Notes: generated by a model from the sequence alone, not told the origin. Counted from the first letter of the stretch, positions 1 through 7,012 are shown. The stretch is DNA of 12,603 nucleotides from Bacteroidales bacterium UBA3696 (GCA_002372135.1 DFIN01000017.1:1-12603); one strand, 5' to 3'. Program-made: numbers and translations.

Positions 1-656
1 CGGCGATGGAGGATTATCGCATCGATATTATGATAGACAAGGGGCCGTCCGCCCGAACCATACAGATTGATTTGAATCGTTTTACACTCATCGGTGCTAC
101 CACCCGTAGTGGTTTGCTGACCTCACCTTTGCGGGCACGCTTTGGTATCAACTGTCATTTGGAGTATTACGATGCGGATATATTAGCGGGTATAGTGAGC
201 CGTTCGGCAGGGTTGCTGGGTATTGCTATAGATAGTAAGGCAGCGGGTGAGATAGCGCGTCGCAGTCGTGGTACGCCGCGTATAGCCAATGCGTTGTTGC
301 GTCGTGTTCGCGATTTTGCGCAGGTGAAAGGGGACGGGCATATTGATTTGGCGATTGCTCAGTATGCGTTAGAGGCATTGAACATTGATACGTTTGGGCT
401 GGACGAGATTGATAATAAGTTGCTTTGTACAATCATAGACAAGTTCCGTGGTGGTCCTGTGGGGCTGAATACGATAGCCACTGCGATGGGCGAAGATGCG
501 GGTACGATAGAAGATGTATATGAGCCGTATCTGATCAAGGAAGGCTTTATCAAGCGAACGCCGCGTGGCAGAGAAGCCACCGAGTTGGCGTATAAGCATT
601 TGGGCAAAGTGTATAGTTTGGGCGGTATGTCGGATGGTCCTACCTTATTCGGTTGA
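1..656 (+). CDS. ruvB: RuvB Holliday junction branch-migration ATPase, 3' part
   Basis: RuvB is the hexameric AAA+ motor that, with RuvA, drives branch migration of Holliday junctions during recombination and repair. The gene enters from the left edge with the reading frame open; the first whole codon is at base 3. The methionine at base 6 is internal, since it lies in the family motif AMEDYRIDIM. The Walker A and B part is therefore outside the window, and about 217 C-terminal residues remain. Visible parts in order: the sensor-1/arginine-finger stretch (IGATTRSGLL, then LRARFG), the sensor-2 region (RRSRGTPRIANALLRRVRDF), and the winged-helix DNA-binding domain with GGPVGLNTIATAMGED and the family ending FIKRTPRGRE. 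The short tail after that helix is ordinary for the family. It ends in TGA and converges on panB, with a shared hairpin terminator just downstream. Identification is certain; only the 5' part is missing. Confidence 0.97.
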   Translation, partial: AMEDYRIDIMIDKGPSARTIQIDLNRFTLIGATTRSGLLTSPLRARFGINCHLEYYDADILAGIVSRSAGLLGIAIDSKAAGEIARRSRGTPRIANALLRRVRDFAQVKGDGHIDLAIAQYALEALNIDTFGLDEIDNKLLCTIIDKFRGGPVGLNTIATAMGEDAGTIEDVYEPYLIKEGFIKRTPRGREATELAYKHLGKVYSLGGMSDGPTLFG

Positions 657-676
657 GCATGACGCAATAAAAAAGG

Positions 677-706
677 AAAAAGAGAGTTATCAGTAACTCT
701 CTTTTT
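677..706. terminator. Bidirectional terminator between ruvB and panB
   Basis: A perfect 13-bp inverted repeat (AAAAAGAGAGTTA at 677-689, TAACTCTCTTTTT at 694-706) encloses a 4-base loop. Each strand ends in a run of five T, so it can work as a rho-independent terminator both for ruvB (+) and for panB (-). The panB stop codon (690-692) lies in the loop, and the last four panB codons form one arm. The terminator is thus partly made of coding sequence. Confidence 0.85.
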
Positions 707-1514
707 CGTTGGGGAACGTATGGTTTTGGACGGCTTCGATGTACTCTTTGACTGCTGATTGAACGGTGGAAGCCAGTTGGGCGAAGTGTCGCAGGAACTT
801 GGGTTTGAATCCGTCGTTGAGTCCGAGCATATCGTGCAGGACAAGGACTTGCCCGTGGGTGCGGTTGCCGGCTCCTATGCCGATGGTAGCGCAGTGGTAG
901 GGTGCTACGAGTCGGGTTACTTGTTCGGCGAGGTCGGCGGGTATTTTTTCGAGCACGATGGAGAAGCATCCGGCTTGCGCTAATAGTTCGGCATCGCGAA
1001 GGAGTTGTTCGGCTTCTTTTTCTTCTTTGGCTCGCAGTCCGTAGCCGCCAAATTGGTTGACGGATTGCGGTGTCAGTCCGAGATGGCCTTGTACGGGCAC
1101 ACCGGCTGCTATGATTTTACGGATGGCGGGGAGGACGTTTTCGCCTCCCTCTATTTTGACGGCATCGCAGCCTGTTTCTTTGAGCATAAGGATGGCGTTT
1201 CTTACGGCTTCATCGTCATTGACCTGATAACTGCCAAACGGCATATCCACTACGACCATGGCATGTTGGGCGGCTCGAACAACTCCTTTGGTTAGGAATA
1301 TCATTTCGTCCATTGTAATGGGTAAAGTGTAGGCGTTTCCGCATACAATATTGGAGGCACTATCGCCGACCAAGATCATGTCTATACCGGCCCGGTCAAC
1401 GAGGCGAGCGAGGGTATAGTCGTAGGAGGTAAGCATGGAAATAGGTTGATTATCTGCCACCATTTGGCGGATAATAGTAGTCGTGATTCGGCTATTTTGA
1501 ATATGAACACTCAT
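690..1514 (-). CDS. panB: 3-methyl-2-oxobutanoate hydroxymethyltransferase (PanB)
   Basis: PanB transfers a hydroxymethyl group from 5,10-methylenetetrahydrofolate to alpha-ketoisovalerate, giving ketopantoate, the first committed step of pantothenate and CoA synthesis in the cytoplasm. The start at 1514 gives 274 residues, close to the usual length; a start four codons upstream (1526) is possible but sits nearer the promoter. TIM-barrel landmarks are present: TSYDY near residue 29, VGDSASN with the metal-ligand candidate Asp51, DMPFGSY with Asp90, VKIEGG with Glu122, GHLGLTPQSVNQFGGY near 143-158, the likely catalytic base Glu189 in VLEKIP, and IGIGAG followed by HDMLGL. These match the Mg-binding and catalytic positions of the E. 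coli enzyme as I recall them. It is a single-gene unit with its own Bacteroides-type promoter. No panC or panD is adjacent. Identification is firm. Confidence 0.96.
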   Translation of the reverse strand: MSVHIQNSRITTTIIRQMVADNQPISMLTSYDYTLARLVDRAGIDMILVGDSASNIVCGNAYTLPITMDEMIFLTKGVVRAAQHAMVVVDMPFGSYQVNDDEAVRNAILMLKETGCDAVKIEGGENVLPAIRKIIAAGVPVQGHLGLTPQSVNQFGGYGLRAKEEKEAEQLLRDAELLAQAGCFSIVLEKIPADLAEQVTRLVAPYHCATIGIGAGNRTHGQVLVLHDMLGLNDGFKPKFLRHFAQLASTVQSAVKEYIEAVQNHTFPNEKESY

Positions 1515-1542
1515 GATAGAAAACAATTATTTTTTTGGAGCG

Positions 1543-1575
1543 GCAAAAGTAGGTGTTTCGCTTGGAGTGAACAAA
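1543..1575 (-). promoter_or_regulatory. Bacteroides-type promoter of panB
   Basis: On the minus strand, TTTG (1575-1572) is followed after exactly 20 bases by TACTTTTG (1551-1544), then C. This fits the Bacteroidota primary-sigma consensus TTTG-N19-21-TAnnTTTG. Transcription would start near 1537, leaving a leader of roughly 20 bases before the ATG at 1514. This supports the 1514 start over 1526. Confidence 0.8.
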
Positions 1576-1578
1576 TAT

Positions 1579-1610
1579 TTTGTCAGGTGGGTATAAGGGA
1601 GTACTTTTGC
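1579..1610 (+). promoter_or_regulatory. Bacteroides-type promoter of the FecCD permease
   Basis: TTTG (1579-1582), a 19-base spacer and TACTTTTGC (1602-1610) match the TTTG/TAnnTTTG consensus. Its -33 element lies only three bases from the -33 element of the divergent panB promoter. The two form the inverted pair CAAATATTTTG at 1572-1582. The -7 element ends 22 bases before the ATG at 1633. Confidence 0.8.
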
Positions 1611-1632
1611 GGCATGCTAAATGCTTATCGTT

Positions 1633-2595
1633 ATGAAGCGTACTTCTCTTCTATTTTTGTTTTTGGTTGTTCTGTTGGTAGGGTTGAGTTTATTGGATGT
1701 ATGTGTGGGTAGTCGTTGGTTGGTTCCGTGGGGGACGATGAACGATGTGGAGCGTCATGTGATGCTCACTCTTCGTTTGCCGAAGATGCTGACGGCAATC
1801 TTGGCGGGTATGTCGTTGTCGGTGAGCGGTTTGATGATGCAGACGCTGTTTCGCAACCCGTTAGCCGGTCCATATATATTAGGTGTGAGCAGTGGTGCCG
1901 GATTGGGGGTGGCTTTGGTGACGATAGGGGGAATCACCATGGGGGCTACGATGGGTAGCAGTTTGCTCATTACCATAGCCGCTATATCGGGCAGTATGCT
2001 GGTTTTGCTATTGGTGTTGGCTATTGCACATAGGGTGAAGAGTAATGTGAGTTTGCTGATTGTGGGTATGATGTTAGGCTCAATAGCGGGTGCGTTGGTG
2101 AATGTGTTGCAAACGTTTGCCAATCCGGATGCACTCAAACTATTTATAACATGGACTTTTGGCAGTTTGAGCAGTGTGGGGTGGGAGCAAATGTATCTGT
2201 TGGTTCCGGTGATAGGTGCGGGTATGTTGTTGGCATTAGGTTTGATTAAGTCGTTGGACGGCTTGCGTTTGGGCGAAAATTATGCCCGCGGTTTGGGTAT
2301 CAACATAGACCGTACCCGTTTGCTGATAGTTGTGTCTACCGGTTTGTTGGCAGGCGGGATAACCGTCTTTTGCGGTCCGATAGCGTTTATCGGAGTGGCT
2401 GTTCCTCATATAGCACGCGGTTTGTTTGGTACTTCGGCTCATCGTATCACGATGCCTGCCACGGTGCTGATAGGTGCCAATATGCTGTTGGTATGCGATA
2501 TGATGTGCAGTTTGTTCACTTATCCCCTTCCTATATCAACGATGAGTGCCCTATTTGGGGCACCCATCATCATTTGGATTATACTAAAGAAGTAG
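1633..2595 (+). CDS. FecCD/BtuC-family ABC transporter permease
   Basis: This is the membrane-spanning subunit of a type II ABC importer of the FecCD/BtuC family, which takes up ferric siderophores, haem or cobalamin across the inner membrane. The start at 1633 gives 320 residues (family usually 320-350). The in-frame ATG at 1621 would leave almost no leader after the promoter, so 1633 is preferred. The protein is hydrophobic throughout, in line with about ten membrane helices. Family marks include LRLPKMLTAILAG, the SGLMMQTLFRNPLAGPYILG stretch, GVSSGAG, and the loop contacting the ATPase around ENYARGLGIN, then GPIAFIGVAVPHIAR and YPLPISTMSALFGAP near the end. The substrate cannot be read from a permease alone. 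No periplasmic binding protein or ATP-binding gene lies on either side: panB is upstream and divergent, and clpB converges 7 bases downstream. Partners must be encoded elsewhere. Confidence 0.93.
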   Translation: MKRTSLLFLFLVVLLVGLSLLDVCVGSRWLVPWGTMNDVERHVMLTLRLPKMLTAILAGMSLSVSGLMMQTLFRNPLAGPYILGVSSGAGLGVALVTIGGITMGATMGSSLLITIAAISGSMLVLLLVLAIAHRVKSNVSLLIVGMMLGSIAGALVNVLQTFANPDALKLFITWTFGSLSSVGWEQMYLLVPVIGAGMLLALGLIKSLDGLRLGENYARGLGINIDRTRLLIVVSTGLLAGGITVFCGPIAFIGVAVPHIARGLFGTSAHRITMPATVLIGANMLLVCDMMCSLFTYPLPISTMSALFGAPIIIWIILKK

Positions 2596-2602
2596 TACTA
2601 AA

Positions 2603-4660
2603 TCAGTTGCGGAATTCGAGCGCACCGTTTTTGAGTTCGACCACGATAGGTTGGCTGTGGTTCACTTTGCCGGCGATGAGTTGTTTGCTCAGCTGATTGA
2701 GGATGAGCCGTTGTATGGCTCTCTTAACAGGTCTTGCACCGTAAACGGGGTCGTATCCTTCTTTGGCGATAAAGCGGATGGCATCGTCGGTAACGCGCAG
2801 TTCAACGCCTTGTTGTACCAGCATCTTGTGTACGTGTTCTATTTGCAGCCGAACGACTTGTTCAATATCGCTTTGGCTGAGGTCGCCGAAGTGTATGATG
2901 TCGTCGATACGGTTGAGGAACTCGGGACGGACTTGTTGCCGTAGTTGCTCTTCGGTGAGGTTGGAGGTAAGGATAATGAGTGTATTCTTGAAGTTGACCA
3001 CTCGTCCTTTGTTGTCGGTTAGTCGTCCGTCGTCCAATAGTTGTAGCAGCAAGTTGAATACATCTGGGTGTGCTTTTTCCATCTCGTCGAAAAGAACGAC
3101 GCTGTACGGTTTGCGCCGGATGGCTTCGGTGAGTTGTCCGCCCTCGTCGTAACCAACATATCCGGGAGGGGCTCCAATGAGTCGCGTAGCGGAGAATTTC
3201 TCTTGGTACTCAGACATATCGATACGGGTCAGCATGTTCTCGTCGTCAAAGAGGTAGTCTGCCAATGCCTTAGCCAGTTCCGTTTTACCGACACCGGTTG
3301 TTCCGAGGAAGATGAAGGAACCTATGGGTCGTTTGGGGTCTTGCAAACCTGCCCGTGAGCGTCTTATGGCATCTGACACAGCGGTGATAGCTTCGTTTTG
3401 CCCGATGACGCGTTTATGCAGTTCTTCTTCAAGGTGGAGGAGTTTGTCACGCTCGGACTGCATCATCTTGTTGACGGGTATGCCGGTCCAGCGAGCCACT
3501 ACTTCGGCAATGTCGTCTTCGTCCACTTCTTCTTTGATGAGTGTTTCGCCGTCTATATTGTGCAGTGCTTGTTGAGCTGCCTTGATGTTGGCGTCGGCTT
3601 CTTGCAGTTTGGAGTAACGTATTTCCGCCACCTTTCCGTAGTTGCCTTCCCGTTCGGCTATTTCGGCTTCGCGCTTAAGTTGTTCTTGTCGTGCTTTTTC
3701 GTTCTGAATGGTAGCCACGTATCCTTTTTCCTGTTCCCACTGTTGGTTAAGTCGATTGCGCTCGGTAGTGAGTTTGGTGAGTTGCTCCTTGATGGCATCC
3801 ATTTTGTCTTGGTCGTTTTCCCGTTTGATGGCTTCTCGTTCGATTTCGAGTTGCTTGATTTGTCGGTCAAGACTATCCAGCTCTTCGGGTTTGGAGTCCA
3901 CTTCAAGTCGCAGTTTGGCGGCGGCTTCGTCCACGAGGTCAATGGCCTTGTCGGGTAGGAAGCGGTCGGTGATGTACCTTGTAGAGAGCGTAACGGCGGC
4001 AATGAGCGCGTCGTCCTTTATCCGTACACGGTGGTGTGTTTCGTATTTTTCTTTCAGTCCCCTCAGGATGGATATGGTGGCGGCTTCGTCCGGCTCGTTG
4101 ATCATTACTTTTTGGAACCTTCTTTCAAGGGCTTTATCTGTCTCGAAGTATTTTTGGTATTCGTCCAACGTAGTAGCACCGATAGCACGCAGTTCGCCTC
4201 TTGCGAGTGCGGGTTTGAGTATGTTGGCTGCATCCATGGCTCCGGCGGATTTACCGGCTCCGACCAAGGTATGTATCTCGTCGATGAAGAGGATGATATC
4301 GCCTTGGGCTTTGATGACTTCTTCAATGACTCCTTTGAGTCGTTCCTCAAATTCCCCTTGGTACTTAGCTCCGGCAATGAGGGCACCCATGTCTAAGGAG
4401 TAGATTTGTTTTTGTTTGAGGTTCTCGGGTACATCGCCTCTTACAATACGTTGTGCCAATCCTTCGGCTATGGCTGTTTTACCGACACCGGGTTCACCAA
4501 TCAGCACGGGGTTGTTCTTGGTACGTCTGGATAGTATTTGCAGTACGCGCCGTATTTCTTCGTCCCGTCCTATAACGGGATCCAGTTTGCCTTCCCTCGA
4601 GCGTTCGCAGAGGTTGATGGCAAATTTTTGCAGGTTCTCGTTTTTTTGATTCGTATTCAT
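2603..4660 (-). CDS. clpB: ClpB-type disaggregase lacking the N-terminal domain
   Basis: ClpB/Hsp104 is a hexameric AAA+ unfoldase that works with DnaK to pull proteins out of aggregates. Starting at 4660 the product has 685 residues; usual ClpB has about 860. The Clp_N repeat domain (about 145 residues) is absent, and the protein opens at the D1 lead-in REGKLDPVIGRDEEIRR. Domains present: D1 with Walker A GEPGVGKT (55-62), pore tyrosine in KYQGEF (Tyr100), Walker B IDE (Asp127-Glu128) and arginines RR (180-181); a full coiled-coil M domain (about 252-375), which marks it as ClpB rather than ClpA or ClpC; D2 with GTTGVGKT (453-460), pore loop GYVGY, Walker B FDE (525-526), LNRID finger and sensor-2 GAR (641-643). 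Between TSNL and RPEF only 9 residues remain, against about 29 in E. coli ClpB. An in-frame TTG at 4732 would add 24 residues with a hydrophobic stretch (LWLLIAIATFFIAKLI). I regard that extension as less likely. It is third in the spoIID-dus-clpB block; no consensus promoter was found just upstream. Confidence 0.93.
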   Translation of the reverse strand: MNTNQKNENLQKFAINLCERSREGKLDPVIGRDEEIRRVLQILSRRTKNNPVLIGEPGVGKTAIAEGLAQRIVRGDVPENLKQKQIYSLDMGALIAGAKYQGEFEERLKGVIEEVIKAQGDIILFIDEIHTLVGAGKSAGAMDAANILKPALARGELRAIGATTLDEYQKYFETDKALERRFQKVMINEPDEAATISILRGLKEKYETHHRVRIKDDALIAAVTLSTRYITDRFLPDKAIDLVDEAAAKLRLEVDSKPEELDSLDRQIKQLEIEREAIKRENDQDKMDAIKEQLTKLTTERNRLNQQWEQEKGYVATIQNEKARQEQLKREAEIAEREGNYGKVAEIRYSKLQEADANIKAAQQALHNIDGETLIKEEVDEDDIAEVVARWTGIPVNKMMQSERDKLLHLEEELHKRVIGQNEAITAVSDAIRRSRAGLQDPKRPIGSFIFLGTTGVGKTELAKALADYLFDDENMLTRIDMSEYQEKFSATRLIGAPPGYVGYDEGGQLTEAIRRKPYSVVLFDEMEKAHPDVFNLLLQLLDDGRLTDNKGRVVNFKNTLIILTSNLTEEQLRQQVRPEFLNRIDDIIHFGDLSQSDIEQVVRLQIEHVHKMLVQQGVELRVTDDAIRFIAKEGYDPVYGARPVKRAIQRLILNQLSKQLIAGKVNHSQPIVVELKNGALEFRN

Positions 4661-4765
4661 GGTTGTAGTATTTATAAGTTTCGCTATAAAAAAGGTTGCG
4701 ATTGCTATGAGCAACCACAACCCATTGGTCAAAACTCGTACCAGTATGCGTATTCAGACGAAATA

Positions 4766-4780
4766 CTGCCATTTTGGCAG
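4766..4780 (-). other. Short hairpin directly after the dus stop codon
   Basis: CTGCCA, three bases, TGGCAG forms a 6-bp stem one base past the dus stop (4782-4784). No run of T follows on the minus strand, so it is a weak terminator candidate at best. It could instead attenuate or protect the end of the spoIID-dus message ahead of clpB. Confidence 0.4.
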
Positions 4781-4781
4781 T

Positions 4782-5810
4782 TTAGTGGCAGTCTGCTGTA
4801 CCCCAGTGTTCCACGATATAGTCCATAAGTTGGAACACTTCCTGTTTGGTCGTGGCTTGGAGCAGGGCGATGCGTGTTTGTCGGAAGTCGTATAGTCCTT
4901 TCAGGGCGGGTGATGCGGCGAAGTGTCTTCGGCTGTGAATGATGCCTTTTCGTTCGTCGCCGGTGTATTGTATGGATGCTTCTACATGCTCTTTGAGCAG
5001 GTTGATGCACCATTGCAGCGGGTGTGGGAGAACGGGCTTGGAAGGGTCATTCAGGTATTTGCGTATGTCTTGGAATATCCACGGGTTGCCGAATGTGGCT
5101 CGACCTACCATGATGGCATCCACTCCGTATTGTCGGAAGCATTGGAGGGCTCGCTCGGGCGATGTGATGTCTCCGTTCCCGATAATGGGAATGTGCATGT
5201 GCGGGTTGTTTTTGACTTTTCCAATCATGTCCCAATCGGCTTCTCCGCTATACATTTGGGCTCGTGTTCGCCCGTGAATAGCCAGTTCACTGATGCCGCA
5301 GTCTTGCAGTGCTTCGGCAAGATCCAGAATGAAGGGTTGCCCCGTTTGGTGCCACCATGTGTGGGTGGCGGGTTGGAAGTCGGTAGCGTCCCAACCCAGC
5401 CGTGTTTTGACGGTAACGGGCAGGTGTACGGCATTGACTACAGCTTGAGTGATTGCAAGCATTTTAGGGACATCGCGCAGCAACCCTGCACCGGCACCTT
5501 TGCCGGCTACTTTTTTGACGGGGCAACCAAAGTTGAGGTCTATAAAGTCAGGTTGTGCTTGTTCTACTATGAGTGCCGCATCACGCATTGATTCAGGCTC
5601 ACGGCCGTATATTTGTATGGCTACAGGTCGTTCTTCTGTGGCGAAGTGCAGTTTGCGGGTGGTGGAGTTGACTTCCCTAACGAGCGCGTCTGCATTGACG
5701 AACTCGGTATAGACGCGGTCAGCACCAAATCGTTTGCATTGCATACGAAAAGCCGGATCGGTAACGTCCTCCATCGGGGCTAAATATACGGGGTATGAGT
5801 GGGAATTCAT
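4782..5810 (-). CDS. dus: tRNA-dihydrouridine synthase, DusB-like
   Basis: Dus enzymes are FMN-dependent reductases that turn uridine into 5,6-dihydrouridine in tRNA, using NADPH. The product has 342 residues, typical for the bacterial family. The N-terminal TIM barrel shows YLAPMEDVTDPAFR (9-22), with a Bacteroidota-like D where many have G, and QIYGREPE. The active-site motif LNFGCPVKKVAGKGAGAGLL holds the catalytic Cys96. Next come VKTRLGWD, the HGRTRAQMYSGEADW segment that contacts FMN and tRNA, GNGDI, and MVGRATFGNPWIF at the phosphate-binding end. A short C-terminal helical domain ends YIVEHWGTADCH. Its ATG (5810-5808) overlaps the TGA of the preceding SpoIID-like gene by 4 bp (ATGA), which suggests coupled translation. 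A hairpin follows the stop, then clpB. The exact tRNA position modified cannot be told from sequence, so the symbol is kept general; dusB is the likeliest subfamily. Confidence 0.94.
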   Translation of the reverse strand: MNSHSYPVYLAPMEDVTDPAFRMQCKRFGADRVYTEFVNADALVREVNSTTRKLHFATEERPVAIQIYGREPESMRDAALIVEQAQPDFIDLNFGCPVKKVAGKGAGAGLLRDVPKMLAITQAVVNAVHLPVTVKTRLGWDATDFQPATHTWWHQTGQPFILDLAEALQDCGISELAIHGRTRAQMYSGEADWDMIGKVKNNPHMHIPIIGNGDITSPERALQCFRQYGVDAIMVGRATFGNPWIFQDIRKYLNDPSKPVLPHPLQWCINLLKEHVEASIQYTGDERKGIIHSRRHFAASPALKGLYDFRQTRIALLQATTKQEVFQLMDYIVEHWGTADCH

Positions 5811-6895
5811 CGGGTTATTTCAGATAAATCGCGGATTTGAGTATTCGGGTAATAATAATTGAGTATATATGTGGCATCGAAGCCTTCTAATGCCATTTCG
5901 GCGGCTCCGAGTTGGCATAGTCCTACGCCGTGTCCCCATCCGCGTCCGTGAAGCGTGAGTCCGTCTATGTCAAAAAGCGAAGAGTAGAGGCAGGTGGGGC
6001 TTAAGGCACGGCGTATGGTGAGTTCTTTGCCGAGTATACGTGATGTTTTTTCGCCGACGATTTCCAAACTATAGATACGTCCTGAAGCACCTCTCTTGAT
6101 GGGGCGCAGGGCTTGGATGCGTCCGAAGTCTATGCCTGTTTTTTCCAGTAGGATTTGTTGCAGTTGGTCGGGCGTGTAAGTAACTTGCCAGTTGAAAAAG
6201 TCGTTGTGTTCTTGGTCGTAAGCCATAAGACATTGCTGAATGGCGGGATCGGATTGCCTAAGACGTTCTACGGCTCGTTGGCAATAAGGGCATGAGACGG
6301 ATTGGAGGTAGGGTATGTCCACGTCTTCCCAGCAGGTGGCGAACAGTTCTGTTTTTCCTCCGCAGCATTTATGAAACCGCGTATCGCACACTTCGTTGTT
6401 GTATGTTAGAACATGATTGGCTGTGCTTTGAACGGCTTCCACTGCGCGGGGATGGATGGAGCGTATGCCCTCATATCGCTGGCAGTGGTCATCGGCACAG
6501 ACATCGTAGTCTTTGTGTCCGCCCGACTCGAAGGTGGCGGCGAGCAGGTTTTTGTAGCGGGTTGTTTGTTGTCGGGTTTGGACGGCTCTTACAGCCCATG
6601 AACGGGAGATGATAGCATGGGCTTTGAGCAGTTCGATGGGACTTGTAGCCGCCATTTCGGAGGAGATAACGGAGGTTAGGTAGTCTTCTAAATCAATGGT
6701 ATTGATGGCGGTTTGCGTACCATCGGGATTGTCTTTGATGGTCAGTTGTCCGGCAAATTCCTGAGTCTGCATTCTGTCCCAATGAAAACCGATACCGATA
6801 CGCACATCGTGTATGACAAAAGTAGGAATACCGTTTTGTGTGCTGTCGGTCCACCGGATATGAGGTGCGGTTACTATTCCGATACGCAGATTCAT
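5807..6895 (-). CDS. SpoIID/LytB-domain protein (putative lytic transglycosylase)
   Basis: SpoIID/LytB proteins cleave or remodel peptidoglycan glycan strands that lack stem peptides; in spore formers SpoIID is a lytic transglycosylase. The start at 6895 gives 362 residues. The longer frame to 6964 runs back through the promoter, so it is not used. Family landmarks: LEDYLTSVISSEM with the presumed catalytic Glu80, AHAIISRSWAV (92-102), the FHKCCGGKTE segment (175-183), and the C-terminal LHGRGWGHGVGLCQLGA block (315-331). A His127, Cys133, His137, Cys138 cluster resembles the zinc site described for Clostridioides difficile SpoIID (from memory). Further cysteines occur at 177/178, 188 and in CPYC (202-205). 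No signal peptide or membrane helix is visible, so export is unexplained. As Bacteroidota do not sporulate, the role is probably in cell-wall turnover. It heads the spoIID-dus-clpB block and has its own promoter. Confidence 0.88.
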   Translation of the reverse strand: MNLRIGIVTAPHIRWTDSTQNGIPTFVIHDVRIGIGFHWDRMQTQEFAGQLTIKDNPDGTQTAINTIDLEDYLTSVISSEMAATSPIELLKAHAIISRSWAVRAVQTRQQTTRYKNLLAATFESGGHKDYDVCADDHCQRYEGIRSIHPRAVEAVQSTANHVLTYNNEVCDTRFHKCCGGKTELFATCWEDVDIPYLQSVSCPYCQRAVERLRQSDPAIQQCLMAYDQEHNDFFNWQVTYTPDQLQQILLEKTGIDFGRIQALRPIKRGASGRIYSLEIVGEKTSRILGKELTIRRALSPTCLYSSLFDIDGLTLHGRGWGHGVGLCQLGAAEMALEGFDATYILNYYYPNTQIRDLSEITR

Positions 6896-6932
6896 AGGAT
6901 TATGTTTAGTTCGATATTGCGTTAAGTGTGGG

Positions 6933-6965
6933 GCAAAAGTACGGGGTTGCGGTGAATTGTGCAAT
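6933..6965 (-). promoter_or_regulatory. Bacteroides-type promoter of the spoIID-like/dus/clpB block
   Basis: On the minus strand, ATTG (6965-6962) is followed after 20 bases by TACTTTTGC (6941-6933). The -7 box is perfect and the -33 box is one base off TTTG. Transcription would begin near 6927, about 30 bases before the ATG at 6895. Confidence 0.7.
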
Positions 6966-6978
6966 TTTGCTTGTTTTT

Positions 6979-7012
6979 TTTGTGTTTAATTGGGATAAAG
7001 TGGTACTTTTGC
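6979..7012 (+). promoter_or_regulatory. Bacteroides-type promoter of the lysine-fermentation operon
   Basis: TTTG (6979-6982), a 21-base spacer and TACTTTTGC (7004-7012) fit the Bacteroidota consensus. The run of T upstream (6974-6981) may act as an activating upstream element. The leader to the first ATG at 7072 is about 54 bases. I see no clear operator or terminator-like structure in it. Confidence 0.78.

Noticed and set aside
2763..4403. Several long + strand open frames across clpB (e.g. 3708-4403, 3398-3958)
   Set aside because: They are antisense shadows of clpB with serine- or phenylalanine-rich composition, no family motifs and no promoter.
4923..5591. A 222-residue + strand open frame opposite dus
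   Set aside because: It is an antisense reading of a clear, intact dus gene with no recognisable domain.
6896..6964. 23-residue extension of the SpoIID-like protein as a possible signal peptide
   Set aside because: It is polar (MHNSPQPRTF...), has no hydrophobic core, and covers the promoter.
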